Counted from the first letter of the stretch, positions 1 to 9,367 are shown. The stretch: 64,000 nucleotides of DNA from an uncultured Lachnospiraceae bacterium (GCA_900316855.1 ONEK01000008.1:48689-112688); one strand, 5' to 3'. The notes: generated by a model not told the origin, from the sequence alone. A program made the numbers and translations.

Positions 1-1
1 T

Positions 2-1498
2 CACGCGGGGGACATCATCGTGATCCGCCCGGGCGAGAAGGTGCCGCTCGACGGCACCGTGCTCGAGGGGGAATCCTTCCTTGATACGGCAGCGCTGACC
101 GGCGAGTCCGTTCCGCGGCACGCGGGTGAGGGAGACGCTGTGATCTCCGGCTGTGTCAACGGCTCCTCGACGCTGCGCGTGAAGGTCACGAAGGAATACG
201 AGGACTCCACGGTCGCGAAAATCCTGGACCTCGTGGAAAACGCAAGCTCCAAGAAGGCAAGACTCGAGAATTTCATCACCCGTTTTGCGAGAGTCTACAC
301 GCCTGCAGTCACAATCGGCGCGGTGGTGCTCGCGGTTTTCCCGCCCCTGTTCCTGCACTGGGAGTGGATCATCGCGATCCGCAGGGCGTGCAACTTCCTG
401 ATCGTTTCCTGTCCCTGCGCGCTTGTGATTTCCGTGCCGCTCGGCTTTTTCGGCGGCATCGGGGCGGCCTCGAAGCTCGGCGTCCTCGTCAAGGGCTCGA
501 ACTACCTCGAGGCAGCGGCAGGGATGACGACCATCGTGATGGACAAGACCGGAACCCTGACAAAGGGCGAGTTCCGGGTGCAGAAGGTCCTGCCCTCGGA
601 GAGCTTTGCGCGGAATTTCCAGTCTCTGATGCCATCCGGTGAGGGAAAAAGCCTGACGGCGGAGGATGCGCTGCTGGAGACCGCGGCTTACGGCGAAGCC
701 TATTCCACGCATCCCATTGCAAAATCGATCGAGGATGCCTATGGCAGACAGCCGGATCTTGCAAGGCTTTCGGACGTGAAGGAAGCGGCAGGGCACGGCA
801 TTGACCTGTGCCTTGACGGAAAGCGCCTGCTCCTGGGCAATGAGAAGCTGATGCGGCAGGAGGACATCGCGTTCACGCCATCCGGCGAGGCCGGGACGAT
901 CGTCTATGCCGCGTGGGGCGGTCAGTACCTTGGCTGCATCGTCATCGCCGATACGGTGAAGGAGGGTGCGAGGGAAGCCATTGCGCAGATGAAGCGCTCC
1001 GGCATTGACAGGACCGTCATGCTGACCGGCGACCGGAAAGCGGCGGCGGAAGCCGTGGCGGCAGAGCTTGGCGTGGACGAGGTGCACGCGGACCTTCTTC
1101 CCGCGGACAAGGTGGCACAGGTGGAGAGCCTGATGGAACAGCTCAGGGGCACAGGCAGGAAGCTTGGCTTTGTCGGGGATGGTATCAATGACGCGCCGGT
1201 TCTCATGCGCTCCGACGTCGGAATCGCCATGGGATCCCTGGGATCCGACGCGGCGATCGAGGCGGCGGATATCGTCCTCATGGATGATGACATCCGCAAG
1301 ATTCCTGCGATTGTCCGCATCGCACGAAGGACGATGCGGGTCGTGCGCTCCAACGTGGCGTTCGCGATCGGGGTGAAGCTCCTGATCCTCGTGCTGTCCG
1401 TATTCGGCCTCGTCGGCATGTGGGCTGCCGTGTTCGGCGACGTCGGCGTCGCCATCCTGTGCATCCTGAATTCCATGCGGGTGCTGAACGCGCGCTGA
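2..1498 (+). CDS. Heavy-metal translocating P1B-type ATPase (Cd/Zn/Co type), 5' end cut by window
   Basis: ATP-driven export of soft metal ions across the cytoplasmic membrane. The reading frame is open from the first bases, so the N-terminal metal-binding region and first membrane helices lie outside the window. Visible in order: the actuator-domain TGES motif (about nt 98-109), two membrane segments, the ion-binding CPC motif (about nt 410-420), the DKTGTLT phosphorylation site (nt 542-562), the HP motif of P1B pumps (THPIAKS, about nt 708), the hinge GDGINDAP (about nt 1178) and a C-terminal helix pair. CPC with these motifs fits the ZntA/CadA branch, although copper pumps also carry CPC; the metal is therefore inferred. 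A strong terminator follows at 1554. Confidence 0.93.
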   Translation, partial: HAGDIIVIRPGEKVPLDGTVLEGESFLDTAALTGESVPRHAGEGDAVISGCVNGSSTLRVKVTKEYEDSTVAKILDLVENASSKKARLENFITRFARVYTPAVTIGAVVLAVFPPLFLHWEWIIAIRRACNFLIVSCPCALVISVPLGFFGGIGAASKLGVLVKGSNYLEAAAGMTTIVMDKTGTLTKGEFRVQKVLPSESFARNFQSLMPSGEGKSLTAEDALLETAAYGEAYSTHPIAKSIEDAYGRQPDLARLSDVKEAAGHGIDLCLDGKRLLLGNEKLMRQEDIAFTPSGEAGTIVYAAWGGQYLGCIVIADTVKEGAREAIAQMKRSGIDRTVMLTGDRKAAAEAVAAELGVDEVHADLLPADKVAQVESLMEQLRGTGRKLGFVGDGINDAPVLMRSDVGIAMGSLGSDAAIEAADIVLMDDDIRKIPAIVRIARRTMRVVRSNVAFAIGVKLLILVLSVFGLVGMWAAVFGDVGVAILCILNSMRVLNAR

Positions 1499-1553
1499 GA
1501 TTCCGGCGGCTGCACTCTGCCTTCACGGCAGGCTGTTGACATTCTGATTGTTT

Positions 1554-1587
1554 CGGGAGGGTGTCTTTGACACCCTCCCGATTTTTG
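1554..1587 (+). terminator. Rho-independent terminator of the metal ATPase gene
   Basis: A perfect 12-bp stem, CGGGAGGGTGTC (1554-1565) with its complement at 1569-1580, closes on a TTT loop and is followed by ATTTTTG. It lies 56 bp after the ATPase stop codon. Confidence 0.93.
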
Positions 1588-1595
1588 CAGCACCA

Positions 1596-1665
1596 GGGCC
1601 TCAATGGACGCCGTGCTTGTACGAGCGGACATTAGAGGCCCGCAAGAACAGCGGGAAGCTGTGCT
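1596..1665. repeat. Inverted repeat plus small hairpin upstream of the PHP-HAD gene
   Basis: GGGCCTC-AATG (1596-1606) is complementary to CATTAGAGGCCC (1630-1641). It is followed by ACAGC-GGGAA-GCTGT (1649-1663). The 19-mer at 1647-1665 recurs exactly at 13129-13147. No gene is seen in 1588-1778, and the function is unknown. Confidence 0.5.
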
Positions 1666-1778
1666 ACAATGCTTCACGGGATGAAGGATAATCTGCCGGA
1701 AGCAGATAACGGAGCTTCGGCATTCGGCACCATAAAGGAAACGGAAGGGCACAGAGGACCCTGCCGAAAGGAGACAGC

Positions 1779-3644
1779 ATGCGGACAGTTGATTTACATA
1801 CACACTCCACGAAATCGGACGGGACGCTGACGCCTTCGCAGCTCGTGGAGCTGGCAATTCACAAGGGCCTCGCCGCGTTCGCGCTCACGGACCACGACAA
1901 TGTGAGCGGCATCGGGGAGGCGCTGAAGGCCGCGCGGGAGGCACAGCTTGCCGGCAGGGGAGACGTGGAGGTAGTTCCGGGCATTGAATTTTCGACGGAG
2001 TATCACGGGATCGACGTCCATATTGTCGGACTGTATTACGACTGCAACAGTCCGGAATTCCGGCAGGAGGTGAAGGAGTTCACGGAGGCGAGGGACCGCA
2101 GGAACCGCGAAATGTGTGACAAAATGGCTGCGGACGGGATCCCGATCTCCTACGAGAAGCTGCGCGAGGCGTTCCCGGATTCCGTGATCACGAGGGCACA
2201 CTTCGGCCGTTACCTGAAGGATACCGGTTACATTTCCGATATCCGGGAGGCGTTTGATCGTCTCATCGGCGACGACTGCCCGTATTTTATTCCGAGGAAG
2301 AAGATCTCCCCGCAGAAGGCCGTGGAGTTCCTCCTGAAGTTTCACGGAATTCCGATCCTCGCGCATCCGTTTCAGTATGAGCTGGGAGACGACGGGCTCG
2401 ATCGGCTGGTGCGGGAGCTGAAGGAGGCGGGTCTCATGGGGATCGAAGCCTTCTACTGCAAACATACGCCTGAGATGACGAAGCATGTGACAGCACTTGC
2501 GCAGAAGTATGACCTGCTGCTCTCGGGCGGCTCGGATTTTCACGGGGACAACAAGCCGGGGCTGGAAATGGGGACAGGCTACGGGCACCTGTGTGTCCCC
2601 GAAGAGTGCCTCACAAAGATGAAGCACCGCGCGTTTCATGTGACAGAGCACACGAAGATCTTCTTCTGTGATTTCGACGGGACGCTCGCGACCTCAACGA
2701 AGGAGATCTCCCCGAAGACGAGGGAGGCACTCGGCCGGTTCGTATCGCGCGGGAAGGAAACTGTCCGGGAAGCCTACGCGTGTGCGCCGGAGCATTCCGC
2801 CCGGATCACGGCGCCTGGGAATATTTTCGTCCTGTCCTCGGGCCGCGCCATGAGTGATGTGAAGAATCTCCTGAAACGCCTGGACCTTCCTTATCCGAAT
2901 ATGTACCTGTCCGGCTACAACGGAGCGGAGGTTTACTCGGTCAGCGAAGGCGTGACCTGCTTCCGGGACGGGATCCCGAGGGAGGTCGTGCGCGGGCTCT
3001 TTGACCTTGCCGGGGAGAGCGGCATTTACGTGCACACGTATGACGGGGACACCATCGTGCTGGAGGAGCCGGAGGACGGCAAGCCGCGGGCGGAAATCAA
3101 TGTCCTTCCCCCGATGGATGAACACTGCCGGGACGTCGTCGAGGGACGGACGCCGAACGTGTCTGCCCTGGATGAGAGCTATCCCGCGGAAGCCCGGTAT
3201 TACACGGCTTTTGTGAAAATGCCGGTCCGCAGGGAACAGGACGCGGCCTCGTCCCTTGCGGAGGCACCCTGCAAGGTTCTTGCCATCCACCTGAACAATC
3301 CGGAGGACCACTGCCTGGAGAAGTTTGCGGAGCTGGTCCATCAGAAGTATCCCGGAAAGATCAATACGGTGCTGTCCAATCCCTATTACCTGGAGCTGGA
3401 CCCCGCGGGCGCGACGAAGGGTTATTCCCTTACGTGGCTGTGCCGGCACCTTGGCATCGATCCTGCCAATTCCGCGGCGGCGGGAGACGCACCGAACGAC
3501 CTTCCGATGATCGAGGCGGCGGGCCTTGGCATCGGCATGTGCAACGCCATGATCCCGACGGAGGAGCTGCGCCGCAGGGCTGACGTCATCACTGAGACCG
3601 ACAACGACCATGACGGCCTCGCGCCCATTCTGGATACGATGTGA
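1779..3644 (+). CDS. PHP-domain phosphoesterase fused to a HAD (Cof-type) hydrolase
   Basis: A 621-residue two-domain protein. Residues 1-285 form a PHP metal-dependent phosphoesterase of the TrpH/YciV type: HTH near residue 7, TDHDN near 38, a GIEFS strand, ILAHP and GGSDFHG. Residues 290-621 form a HAD phosphatase with nucleophile motif DFDGT (D298/D300), SSGR as motif II and GDAPND near 568 as motif IV, typical of Cof-like sugar-phosphate phosphatases. About 28 extra residues, unusual for Cof proteins, sit between the first helix of the HAD domain and motif II. The ATG at 1779 has AAAGGAG about 6 nt upstream. PHP domains of this type hydrolyse nucleotides or short RNA; pairing one with a phosphatase suggests successive dephosphorylation, but the substrate is unknown. 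Confidence 0.9.
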   Translation: MRTVDLHTHSTKSDGTLTPSQLVELAIHKGLAAFALTDHDNVSGIGEALKAAREAQLAGRGDVEVVPGIEFSTEYHGIDVHIVGLYYDCNSPEFRQEVKEFTEARDRRNREMCDKMAADGIPISYEKLREAFPDSVITRAHFGRYLKDTGYISDIREAFDRLIGDDCPYFIPRKKISPQKAVEFLLKFHGIPILAHPFQYELGDDGLDRLVRELKEAGLMGIEAFYCKHTPEMTKHVTALAQKYDLLLSGGSDFHGDNKPGLEMGTGYGHLCVPEECLTKMKHRAFHVTEHTKIFFCDFDGTLATSTKEISPKTREALGRFVSRGKETVREAYACAPEHSARITAPGNIFVLSSGRAMSDVKNLLKRLDLPYPNMYLSGYNGAEVYSVSEGVTCFRDGIPREVVRGLFDLAGESGIYVHTYDGDTIVLEEPEDGKPRAEINVLPPMDEHCRDVVEGRTPNVSALDESYPAEARYYTAFVKMPVRREQDAASSLAEAPCKVLAIHLNNPEDHCLEKFAELVHQKYPGKINTVLSNPYYLELDPAGATKGYSLTWLCRHLGIDPANSAAAGDAPNDLPMIEAAGLGIGMCNAMIPTEELRRRADVITETDNDHDGLAPILDTM

Positions 3645-3770
3645 ATTTCCGTGTTCCGTTTCACGAATGAGCGGGGAGATTCCGAAAGGCATAGCTTCGA
3701 ATGCCTGACGAGCCAGGGATACAGGCACTTTTGACACTCCGTGCATTCCATGCTTTAATGGTCTCTGTTT

Positions 3771-3857
3771 GCGGAATTGCGACGCAATCCGCATGTTGAT
3801 GGGTGCTTCTGAACCCCGAATCAGGATCACTATGCAGGCATAGGAGGTAAGGCTTGA
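3771..3857 (+). repeat. Remnants of dispersed hairpin repeats before the ABC-F gene
   Basis: 3771-3792 is a small hairpin around GAATTGC, related to those at 29060 and 49134. 3808-3823 (GGTGCTTCTGAACCCC) resembles the terminal motif of the 49 kb MITE-like element. 3834-3857 reads GCAGGCAT, a GGAGGTAAG core, then TTGA; this matches the 3' end of the 136-bp composite repeat and includes the ribosome-binding site and TTG start of the next gene. The 209-bp gap holds no gene. Confidence 0.55.
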
Positions 3858-5494
3858 TCTCAGCGAATAATGTCACATACCGCGTCGGCAAGAAGGCACT
3901 TTTTGAAGACGTCAACATCAAATTTACGGAAGGAAACTGCTACGGCATTATCGGCGCGAACGGCGCCGGCAAGTCGACGTTCCTGAAGATCCTGTCCGGG
4001 CAGCTCGAGACGACAAACGGTGATATTGTAATCACACCGGGGCAGCGCCTGTCCTTCCTCGAGCAGGATCAGGAGAAATACAACGACCAGGTCGTCCTGG
4101 ATACCGTTATTCAGGGCAACGCGCACCTGTATGAGGTCGGAAAGGAAAAGGACGCCCTGTACGCGAAGCCGGACTTTTCCGACGAGGACGGCATTAAGGC
4201 GGCGGAGCTTGAGAGCGAATACGCCGAAATGAACGGGTACGAGGCGGAGTCCGACGCGGAGTCCCTGTTGAACGGGCTGGGTATTGAAACGGCGCTGCAC
4301 CAGCTGACAATGAGCGAGCTGAACGGTGCGCAGAAGGTGAAGGTGCTCCTTGCGAGGGCCCTGTTCGGCAATCCGGATATTCTGCTCCTCGATGAGCCGA
4401 CGAACCACCTCGATCTGGACGCGATCGCCTGGCTCGAGGAGTTCCTCATCAATTTCCCCAACACGGTCATCGTCGTCAGCCATGACCGCTATTTCCTGAA
4501 CAAGGTCTGCACGTACACGGCGGATATCGATTACGGCAAGATCACACTCTACGCCGGCAACTATGATTTCTGGTACGAGTCGAGTCAGCTGATGATCCGT
4601 CAGATGAAGGAGGCCAACAAGAAGAAGGAGGAGAAGATCAGGGAGCTGAAGGAATTCATTTCCCGCTTCGCCGCCAATGCCTCCAAGAGCAAGCAGGCGA
4701 CATCGAGAAAACGCGCGCTCGAAAAAATCGAGCTTGACGAGATCAGGCCCTCCTCCCGCAAATATCCCTTCATCGATTTCCGCCCCGACCGTGAAATCGG
4801 CAACGACGTCCTCACGGTGTCCCACCTGTCCAAGACCGTAAACGGCAGGAAGGTGCTGGATGACGTTTCCTTTGTCATGGGACATGACGACAAGATCGCG
4901 TTCGTGGGCTCCCAGGAGCTCGCGAAGACGACGCTGTTTGAAATCCTGATGGGAAATGTCGAGCCTGACGAGGGAAGCTTCAAATGGGGCGTCACAACAT
5001 CGCAGTCTTATTTCAGGAAGGACAATACGGAGCTGTTTAACTCCGATATGGATATCACGCAGTGGCTCACCGGCTACAGCCAGATCAAGGATGTGACCTA
5101 CGTGCGCGGGTTCCTCGGCAGAATGCTGTTTCCCGGGGAGGACGGCGTGAAGAAGGTGAAAATCCTCTCCGGCGGTGAGAAGGTCCGCTGCCAGCTGTCC
5201 GCGATGATGATTTCCGGCGCGAACTGCCTGATCTTCGACGAGCCGACGAACCATCTGGACATGGAATCCATCTCCGCCCTGAACGACGGGATGATCCGCT
5301 TCCCCGGAGTCGAGCTCATCGCCTGCCGGGACCACCAGATCGTGCAGACGACGGCAAACCGGATCATCGAGATCCTGCCGGACGGCCATATCATCGACAA
5401 GGTCGGCACGTATGACGACTATCTGGAGCAGGATGCCGACGCGAGAAAGCGCACGGTATACGTGGCGGATACCTCAGCGGAGGAAGAGGATTAA
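3854..5494 (+). CDS. ABC-F family ATPase (YbiT/YkpA-like), one ATP site degenerate
   Basis: A cytoplasmic protein of 546 residues with two ABC domains and no membrane segments, as in ABC-F translation factors that act at the ribosomal E site. Domain 1 has a canonical Walker A (GANGAGKST, about residues 36-44), Walker B with DEPTNHLD and the SHDR switch, but signature LNGAQ. A charged linker follows (about 250-290, rich in K and E). Domain 2 has Walker A reduced to GSQELAKTT, a good LSGGE signature, DEPTNHLD, and CRD where SHD is expected. One composite ATP site is thus intact and the other eroded. The start is TTG at 3854 with AGGAGG 6 nt upstream. A terminator follows at 5507. Confidence 0.93.
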   Translation: MISANNVTYRVGKKALFEDVNIKFTEGNCYGIIGANGAGKSTFLKILSGQLETTNGDIVITPGQRLSFLEQDQEKYNDQVVLDTVIQGNAHLYEVGKEKDALYAKPDFSDEDGIKAAELESEYAEMNGYEAESDAESLLNGLGIETALHQLTMSELNGAQKVKVLLARALFGNPDILLLDEPTNHLDLDAIAWLEEFLINFPNTVIVVSHDRYFLNKVCTYTADIDYGKITLYAGNYDFWYESSQLMIRQMKEANKKKEEKIRELKEFISRFAANASKSKQATSRKRALEKIELDEIRPSSRKYPFIDFRPDREIGNDVLTVSHLSKTVNGRKVLDDVSFVMGHDDKIAFVGSQELAKTTLFEILMGNVEPDEGSFKWGVTTSQSYFRKDNTELFNSDMDITQWLTGYSQIKDVTYVRGFLGRMLFPGEDGVKKVKILSGGEKVRCQLSAMMISGANCLIFDEPTNHLDMESISALNDGMIRFPGVELIACRDHQIVQTTANRIIEILPDGHIIDKVGTYDDYLEQDADARKRTVYVADTSAEEED

Positions 5495-5506
5495 TACAGA
5501 AACACG

Positions 5507-5533
5507 AAAGGCAGCCCGTCCGGGCTGCCTTTG
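5507..5533 (+). terminator. Terminator of the ABC-F gene
   Basis: AAAGGCAGCCCG-TC-CGGGCTGCCTTT is a perfect 12-bp stem that starts 13 nt after the stop codon. Confidence 0.93.
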
Positions 5534-5698
5534 TCATGTGATGGTAAAGTTGCACAGAAGAATCCCGTCAGGGTATCAAATCTTTGTGAAATATCTTGAA
5601 AAATATCCGGCATGTATTACAATGAGGGATGGAGTGAATGAGGTTTTGACGGGGTGCACAGGGGAAGCGAGGGAGAACCGCTTCCGGGAGAGGTAAAG

Positions 5699-6532
5699 GT
5701 GAGTGTTGTTCTGAAGGTGATGATCATAGTAATCGCAGCTGCAGTGCTGTATCTGTACGCGATTATGCCCCGGCTGTTCCACAGGCCGGATTTTTCTATT
5801 TTTAAGACAAAGCTGTTTGCCCACAGGGGGCTGTTTGACAATGCGTCAGACGCGCCGGAGAATTCACAGGCTGCCTTCCGGAAGGCGGTGGGGAAGGGAT
5901 TCGGAATCGAGCTGGACGTACATCTGTCAAGGGACGGAATTCCCGTCGTGTTCCATGATTTCAAACTGAAGCGGATGACCGGCCTTACGGGAAACGTCGA
6001 GGACTACACCGCGGCGGATCTTGCCGGGGTCCGGCTGGCTGGTTCCGGCGAGACAATCCCGACGCTGGAGGAGGCGCTTTCTGTGGTACAGGGGAAGGTG
6101 CCCCTCATCATCGAGATCAAGTCCGAGAACCTCAACATGGACATCTGCCGCAGGACGGATGACATACTGCGCAGGTATCAGGGCCAGTACTGCATCGAGT
6201 CGTTCAATCCGTTTGTGCTGCTGTGGTACCGGATGAACCGGCGCGGCGTGCTCCGGGGACAGCTGTCCGATCATTTCACGGGGTATCCGGAGAACCGTCA
6301 TTCGGTCCGCATGGGTCCTGCCCTCATTCTGCAGAACCTGCTGCTGGACTTCCTGTCGAGGCCGGATTTTGTCGCTTACAACTGCAAATACCAGGGAAAC
6401 CTCTCGCGCAGGCTGTGCCGGCGCCTTTTCGGCGGAAGGGCTGCCGCGTGGGTCGTGCAGAGCAGGGAGCAGCTAAGGAAAGCATCCCGGAATTTCGACA
6501 TTTTTATTTTTGACAGTTTTATTCCGCAGTAG
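5699..6532 (+). CDS. Membrane-anchored glycerophosphodiester phosphodiesterase
   Basis: Hydrolyses glycerophosphodiesters to glycerol 3-phosphate and an alcohol. About 277 residues from the GTG at 5699. An N-terminal membrane helix (about residues 4-24) is followed by a GDPD barrel: the AHRG motif, APENS, a GIELDVHLSRDG metal and catalytic segment, and VFHD. The GTG at 5699 has GGGAGAGG 5 nt upstream; an in-frame GTG at 5654 would add 15 residues but lacks a clear ribosome site. The active site probably faces outside, because the helix precedes the whole domain. The barrel is somewhat short after the EIK strand but keeps the C-terminal VQSREQ and FDSF segments. Monocistronic by position. Confidence 0.9.
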   Translation: MSVVLKVMIIVIAAAVLYLYAIMPRLFHRPDFSIFKTKLFAHRGLFDNASDAPENSQAAFRKAVGKGFGIELDVHLSRDGIPVVFHDFKLKRMTGLTGNVEDYTAADLAGVRLAGSGETIPTLEEALSVVQGKVPLIIEIKSENLNMDICRRTDDILRRYQGQYCIESFNPFVLLWYRMNRRGVLRGQLSDHFTGYPENRHSVRMGPALILQNLLLDFLSRPDFVAYNCKYQGNLSRRLCRRLFGGRAAAWVVQSREQLRKASRNFDIFIFDSFIPQ

Positions 6533-6645
6533 AGGAGGTGGCACGGTTATGGCGCCGCGCAGGGCTCTGCGGGATCAGCTGAATACACATGGGTAAGCCC
6601 GGTGAACCGCGGTTATGGCGGCACGGGCGAGGAATGGAGGTAAAA

Positions 6646-9279
6646 ATGAACAAGAGGGTTTACAAGTTTGAGGAAGGCTCCGCGAAGCAGCGGAATCTTC
6701 TCGGGGGGAAAGGCGCAAACCTTGCGGAGATGACGAATCTGGGACTGCCCGTGCCGCCCGGATTCACGATTTCCACGGAAGCCTGCACGGACTACTACAA
6801 TGACGGAAAGGAAATCAACGACGACACGAAGCAGCAGATCTTCGAGCACCTTGCGTGGCTCGAGGGCGTACGCGGCAAGAAATTCGGCGATGAGAACGAC
6901 CCGCTTCTGGTATCTGTCCGCTCCGGTGCTCCTGTTTCCATGCCCGGCATGATGGACACGATCCTGAACCTCGGACTGAACGATGTTTCCGTTGTCGGCT
7001 TCGCAAACAAGACCGGCAATCCGAGATTCGCCTACGATTCCTACCGCAGATTTATCCAGATGTTCTCGGACGTCGTCATGGGACAGCCGAAGACCCTGTT
7101 CGACGCCATTCTCGAGGGCGAGAAGAAGAAACACGGCTATGTTTATGATACGGAGCTGAAGGCGGAGGACCTCCAGAACGTCATCGCGCAGTACAAGAAG
7201 CTGTATAAGGAGCAGCAGGGCGAGGAATTCCCGCAGGATCCGAAGGTACAGCTCATGGAAGCCATCAAGGCGGTGTTCCGCTCCTGGGACAACCCCAGAG
7301 CCAACACGTACCGCAGGATGTACGATATCCCCTATGAGCTCGGCACGGCAGTCAACGTCCAGTCCATGGTATTCGGCAACATGGGCGACACGTCCGGCAC
7401 GGGCGTTGCCTTCACGAGAAACCCCGCAACCGGTGCGAAGGGAATCTTCGGTGAGTACCTGATCAACGCCCAGGGTGAGGACGTCGTAGCCGGTATCCGC
7501 ACTCCTCAGCCGATCACGAAGCTCGCGGACGATCTGCCGGAATGCTATAAGCAGTTCATGGATATCGCCCACACGCTCGAGGACCACTATAAGGATATGC
7601 AGGATATGGAGTTCACCATCGAGGACGGACACCTGTATTTCCTGCAGACGAGAAACGGCAAGCGCACGGCGCAGGCTGCCATCCAGATCGCGTGCGACCT
7701 CGTCGACGAGGGCATGATTGACGCGAAGACCGCAGTGACGAGAATCGAGCCGTCTTCCCTCGACCAGCTCCTTCATCCCGGTTTTGACCAGTCGAAGCTA
7801 AAGCTTGCCCGGGAGATCGGCCAGGCACTGCCGGCATCCCCGGGAGCCGCGGCGGGACGCGTATACTTCAACGCGGAGGATGCCGTAGCCGCACACGCGG
7901 CGGGCAACCGTGTCATCATGGTCCGTCAGGAGACTTCTCCCGAGGATATCGACGGCATGCATGCGGCCGAGGGTATCCTGACGATGCGCGGCGGCATGAC
8001 GTCCCACGCGGCGGTCGTTGCCAGAGGCATGGGCACCTGCTGCATCTCCGGATGCGGCGACATGGAGGTCCATGAGGAGGAGAAATATTTCGAGCTCGGC
8101 GGCCAGACGATCCGCGAGGGAGACTACATCTCGCTCGATGGCTCCACCGGCAGGATTTATCTCGGCGATATTCCGACCGTAGAGGCATCGATCTCCGGCA
8201 ATTTCCAGAGGATCATGGACTGGGCTGACCAGTACCGCAGACTTCAGGTAAGGACGAACGCGGATACACCCGCGGATGCCGCAAACGCGGTGAGACTGGG
8301 GGCCCAGGGCATCGGACTGTGCAGAACGGAGCACATGTTCTTCAACCCTGACCGCATCCCGAAGATCCGCAAGATGATCCTGTCCGATACGACCGAGGAG
8401 AGGGAGAAGGCACTCAACGAACTGATTCCTTTCCAGAAGGGCGATTTCAAGGGAATTTACAAGGCGATGGAAGGACGTCCCGTGACGATCCGCTTCCTGG
8501 ATCCGCCGCTTCATGAGTTCGTTCCGACGACGGAAGCCGAGATGAAGCAGCTGGCGGACGACATGGGTCTTTCGCTCGAGCAGGTGAAGAAACGGTGCGA
8601 CGATCTGCACGAGTTCAACCCGATGATGGGCCACCGCGGATGCCGCCTGTCCGTCACGTTCCCCGAGATTGCGAGAATGCAGACCAGGGCCGTCATGGAG
8701 GCTGCCATCGAGGTAAAGGAGGAGAAGGGCTACGACATTGTTCCCGAGATCATGGTTCCGCTTGTCGGAGACGTGAAGGAGCTCGCCTTCGTCAAGAAGA
8801 CCATCGTCGAGACCGCGGAGAAGGTCAAGGAAGAGCGCCATTCCGATATGAAGTACCACATCGGCACCATGATCGAGATTCCGCGTGCCGCACTGCTCGC
8901 GGATGAGATCGCGAAGGAGGCTGAGTTCTTCTCGTTCGGAACGAATGACCTGACGCAGATGACGTTCGGCTTCTCGCGCGATGACGCCGGCAAGTTCCTG
9001 CAGGATTACTACAAGTCCAGAATCTACGAGCAGGATCCGTTCGCTCACCTCGACCAGAACGGCGTAGGGCAGCTCATCCAGATCGCGGTTGAGAAGGGCC
9101 GTAAGACCCGTCCCGACATCAAGCTCGGCATCTGCGGCGAGCACGGCGGTGATCCGGACTCCATTGAGTTCTGCGAGAAGGTCGGCCTTACGTATGTCAG
9201 CTGCAGCCCGTTCCGTGTTCCGATCGCACGCCTTGCGGCAGCTCAGGCGGCCATCCGGAATGAGAAGGAGAAGGCGTAA
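6646..9279 (+). CDS. ppdK: Pyruvate, phosphate dikinase
   Basis: Interconverts pyruvate + ATP + Pi and phosphoenolpyruvate + AMP + PPi in the cytosol. In anaerobic Clostridia it often works in the glycolytic direction as a PPi-linked route. 877 residues, the usual length. Order: N-terminal ATP-grasp domain, central swivelling phosphohistidine domain with the GGMTSHAAVVARG signature (His454), and a C-terminal PEP barrel with the GTNDLTQ and GICGEHGGDP motifs (Cys830). These positions are within one residue of the catalytic His455 and Cys831 of the Clostridium symbiosum enzyme. ATG 6646 is preferred over the longer frame from 6589 because GGAGG lies 5 nt upstream and homologues begin KVYxFxEG. 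Confidence 0.97.
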   Translation: MNKRVYKFEEGSAKQRNLLGGKGANLAEMTNLGLPVPPGFTISTEACTDYYNDGKEINDDTKQQIFEHLAWLEGVRGKKFGDENDPLLVSVRSGAPVSMPGMMDTILNLGLNDVSVVGFANKTGNPRFAYDSYRRFIQMFSDVVMGQPKTLFDAILEGEKKKHGYVYDTELKAEDLQNVIAQYKKLYKEQQGEEFPQDPKVQLMEAIKAVFRSWDNPRANTYRRMYDIPYELGTAVNVQSMVFGNMGDTSGTGVAFTRNPATGAKGIFGEYLINAQGEDVVAGIRTPQPITKLADDLPECYKQFMDIAHTLEDHYKDMQDMEFTIEDGHLYFLQTRNGKRTAQAAIQIACDLVDEGMIDAKTAVTRIEPSSLDQLLHPGFDQSKLKLAREIGQALPASPGAAAGRVYFNAEDAVAAHAAGNRVIMVRQETSPEDIDGMHAAEGILTMRGGMTSHAAVVARGMGTCCISGCGDMEVHEEEKYFELGGQTIREGDYISLDGSTGRIYLGDIPTVEASISGNFQRIMDWADQYRRLQVRTNADTPADAANAVRLGAQGIGLCRTEHMFFNPDRIPKIRKMILSDTTEEREKALNELIPFQKGDFKGIYKAMEGRPVTIRFLDPPLHEFVPTTEAEMKQLADDMGLSLEQVKKRCDDLHEFNPMMGHRGCRLSVTFPEIARMQTRAVMEAAIEVKEEKGYDIVPEIMVPLVGDVKELAFVKKTIVETAEKVKEERHSDMKYHIGTMIEIPRAALLADEIAKEAEFFSFGTNDLTQMTFGFSRDDAGKFLQDYYKSRIYEQDPFAHLDQNGVGQLIQIAVEKGRKTRPDIKLGICGEHGGDPDSIEFCEKVGLTYVSCSPFRVPIARLAAAQAAIRNEKEKA

Positions 9280-9367
9280 GCCGTAAAAAGCTTAAGGCGG
9301 CTCATAGCCGGACGTGAATTCGGACACAGAAATCTAAAAAACTGCGGGTGCAGTCATAAGAGACAAT

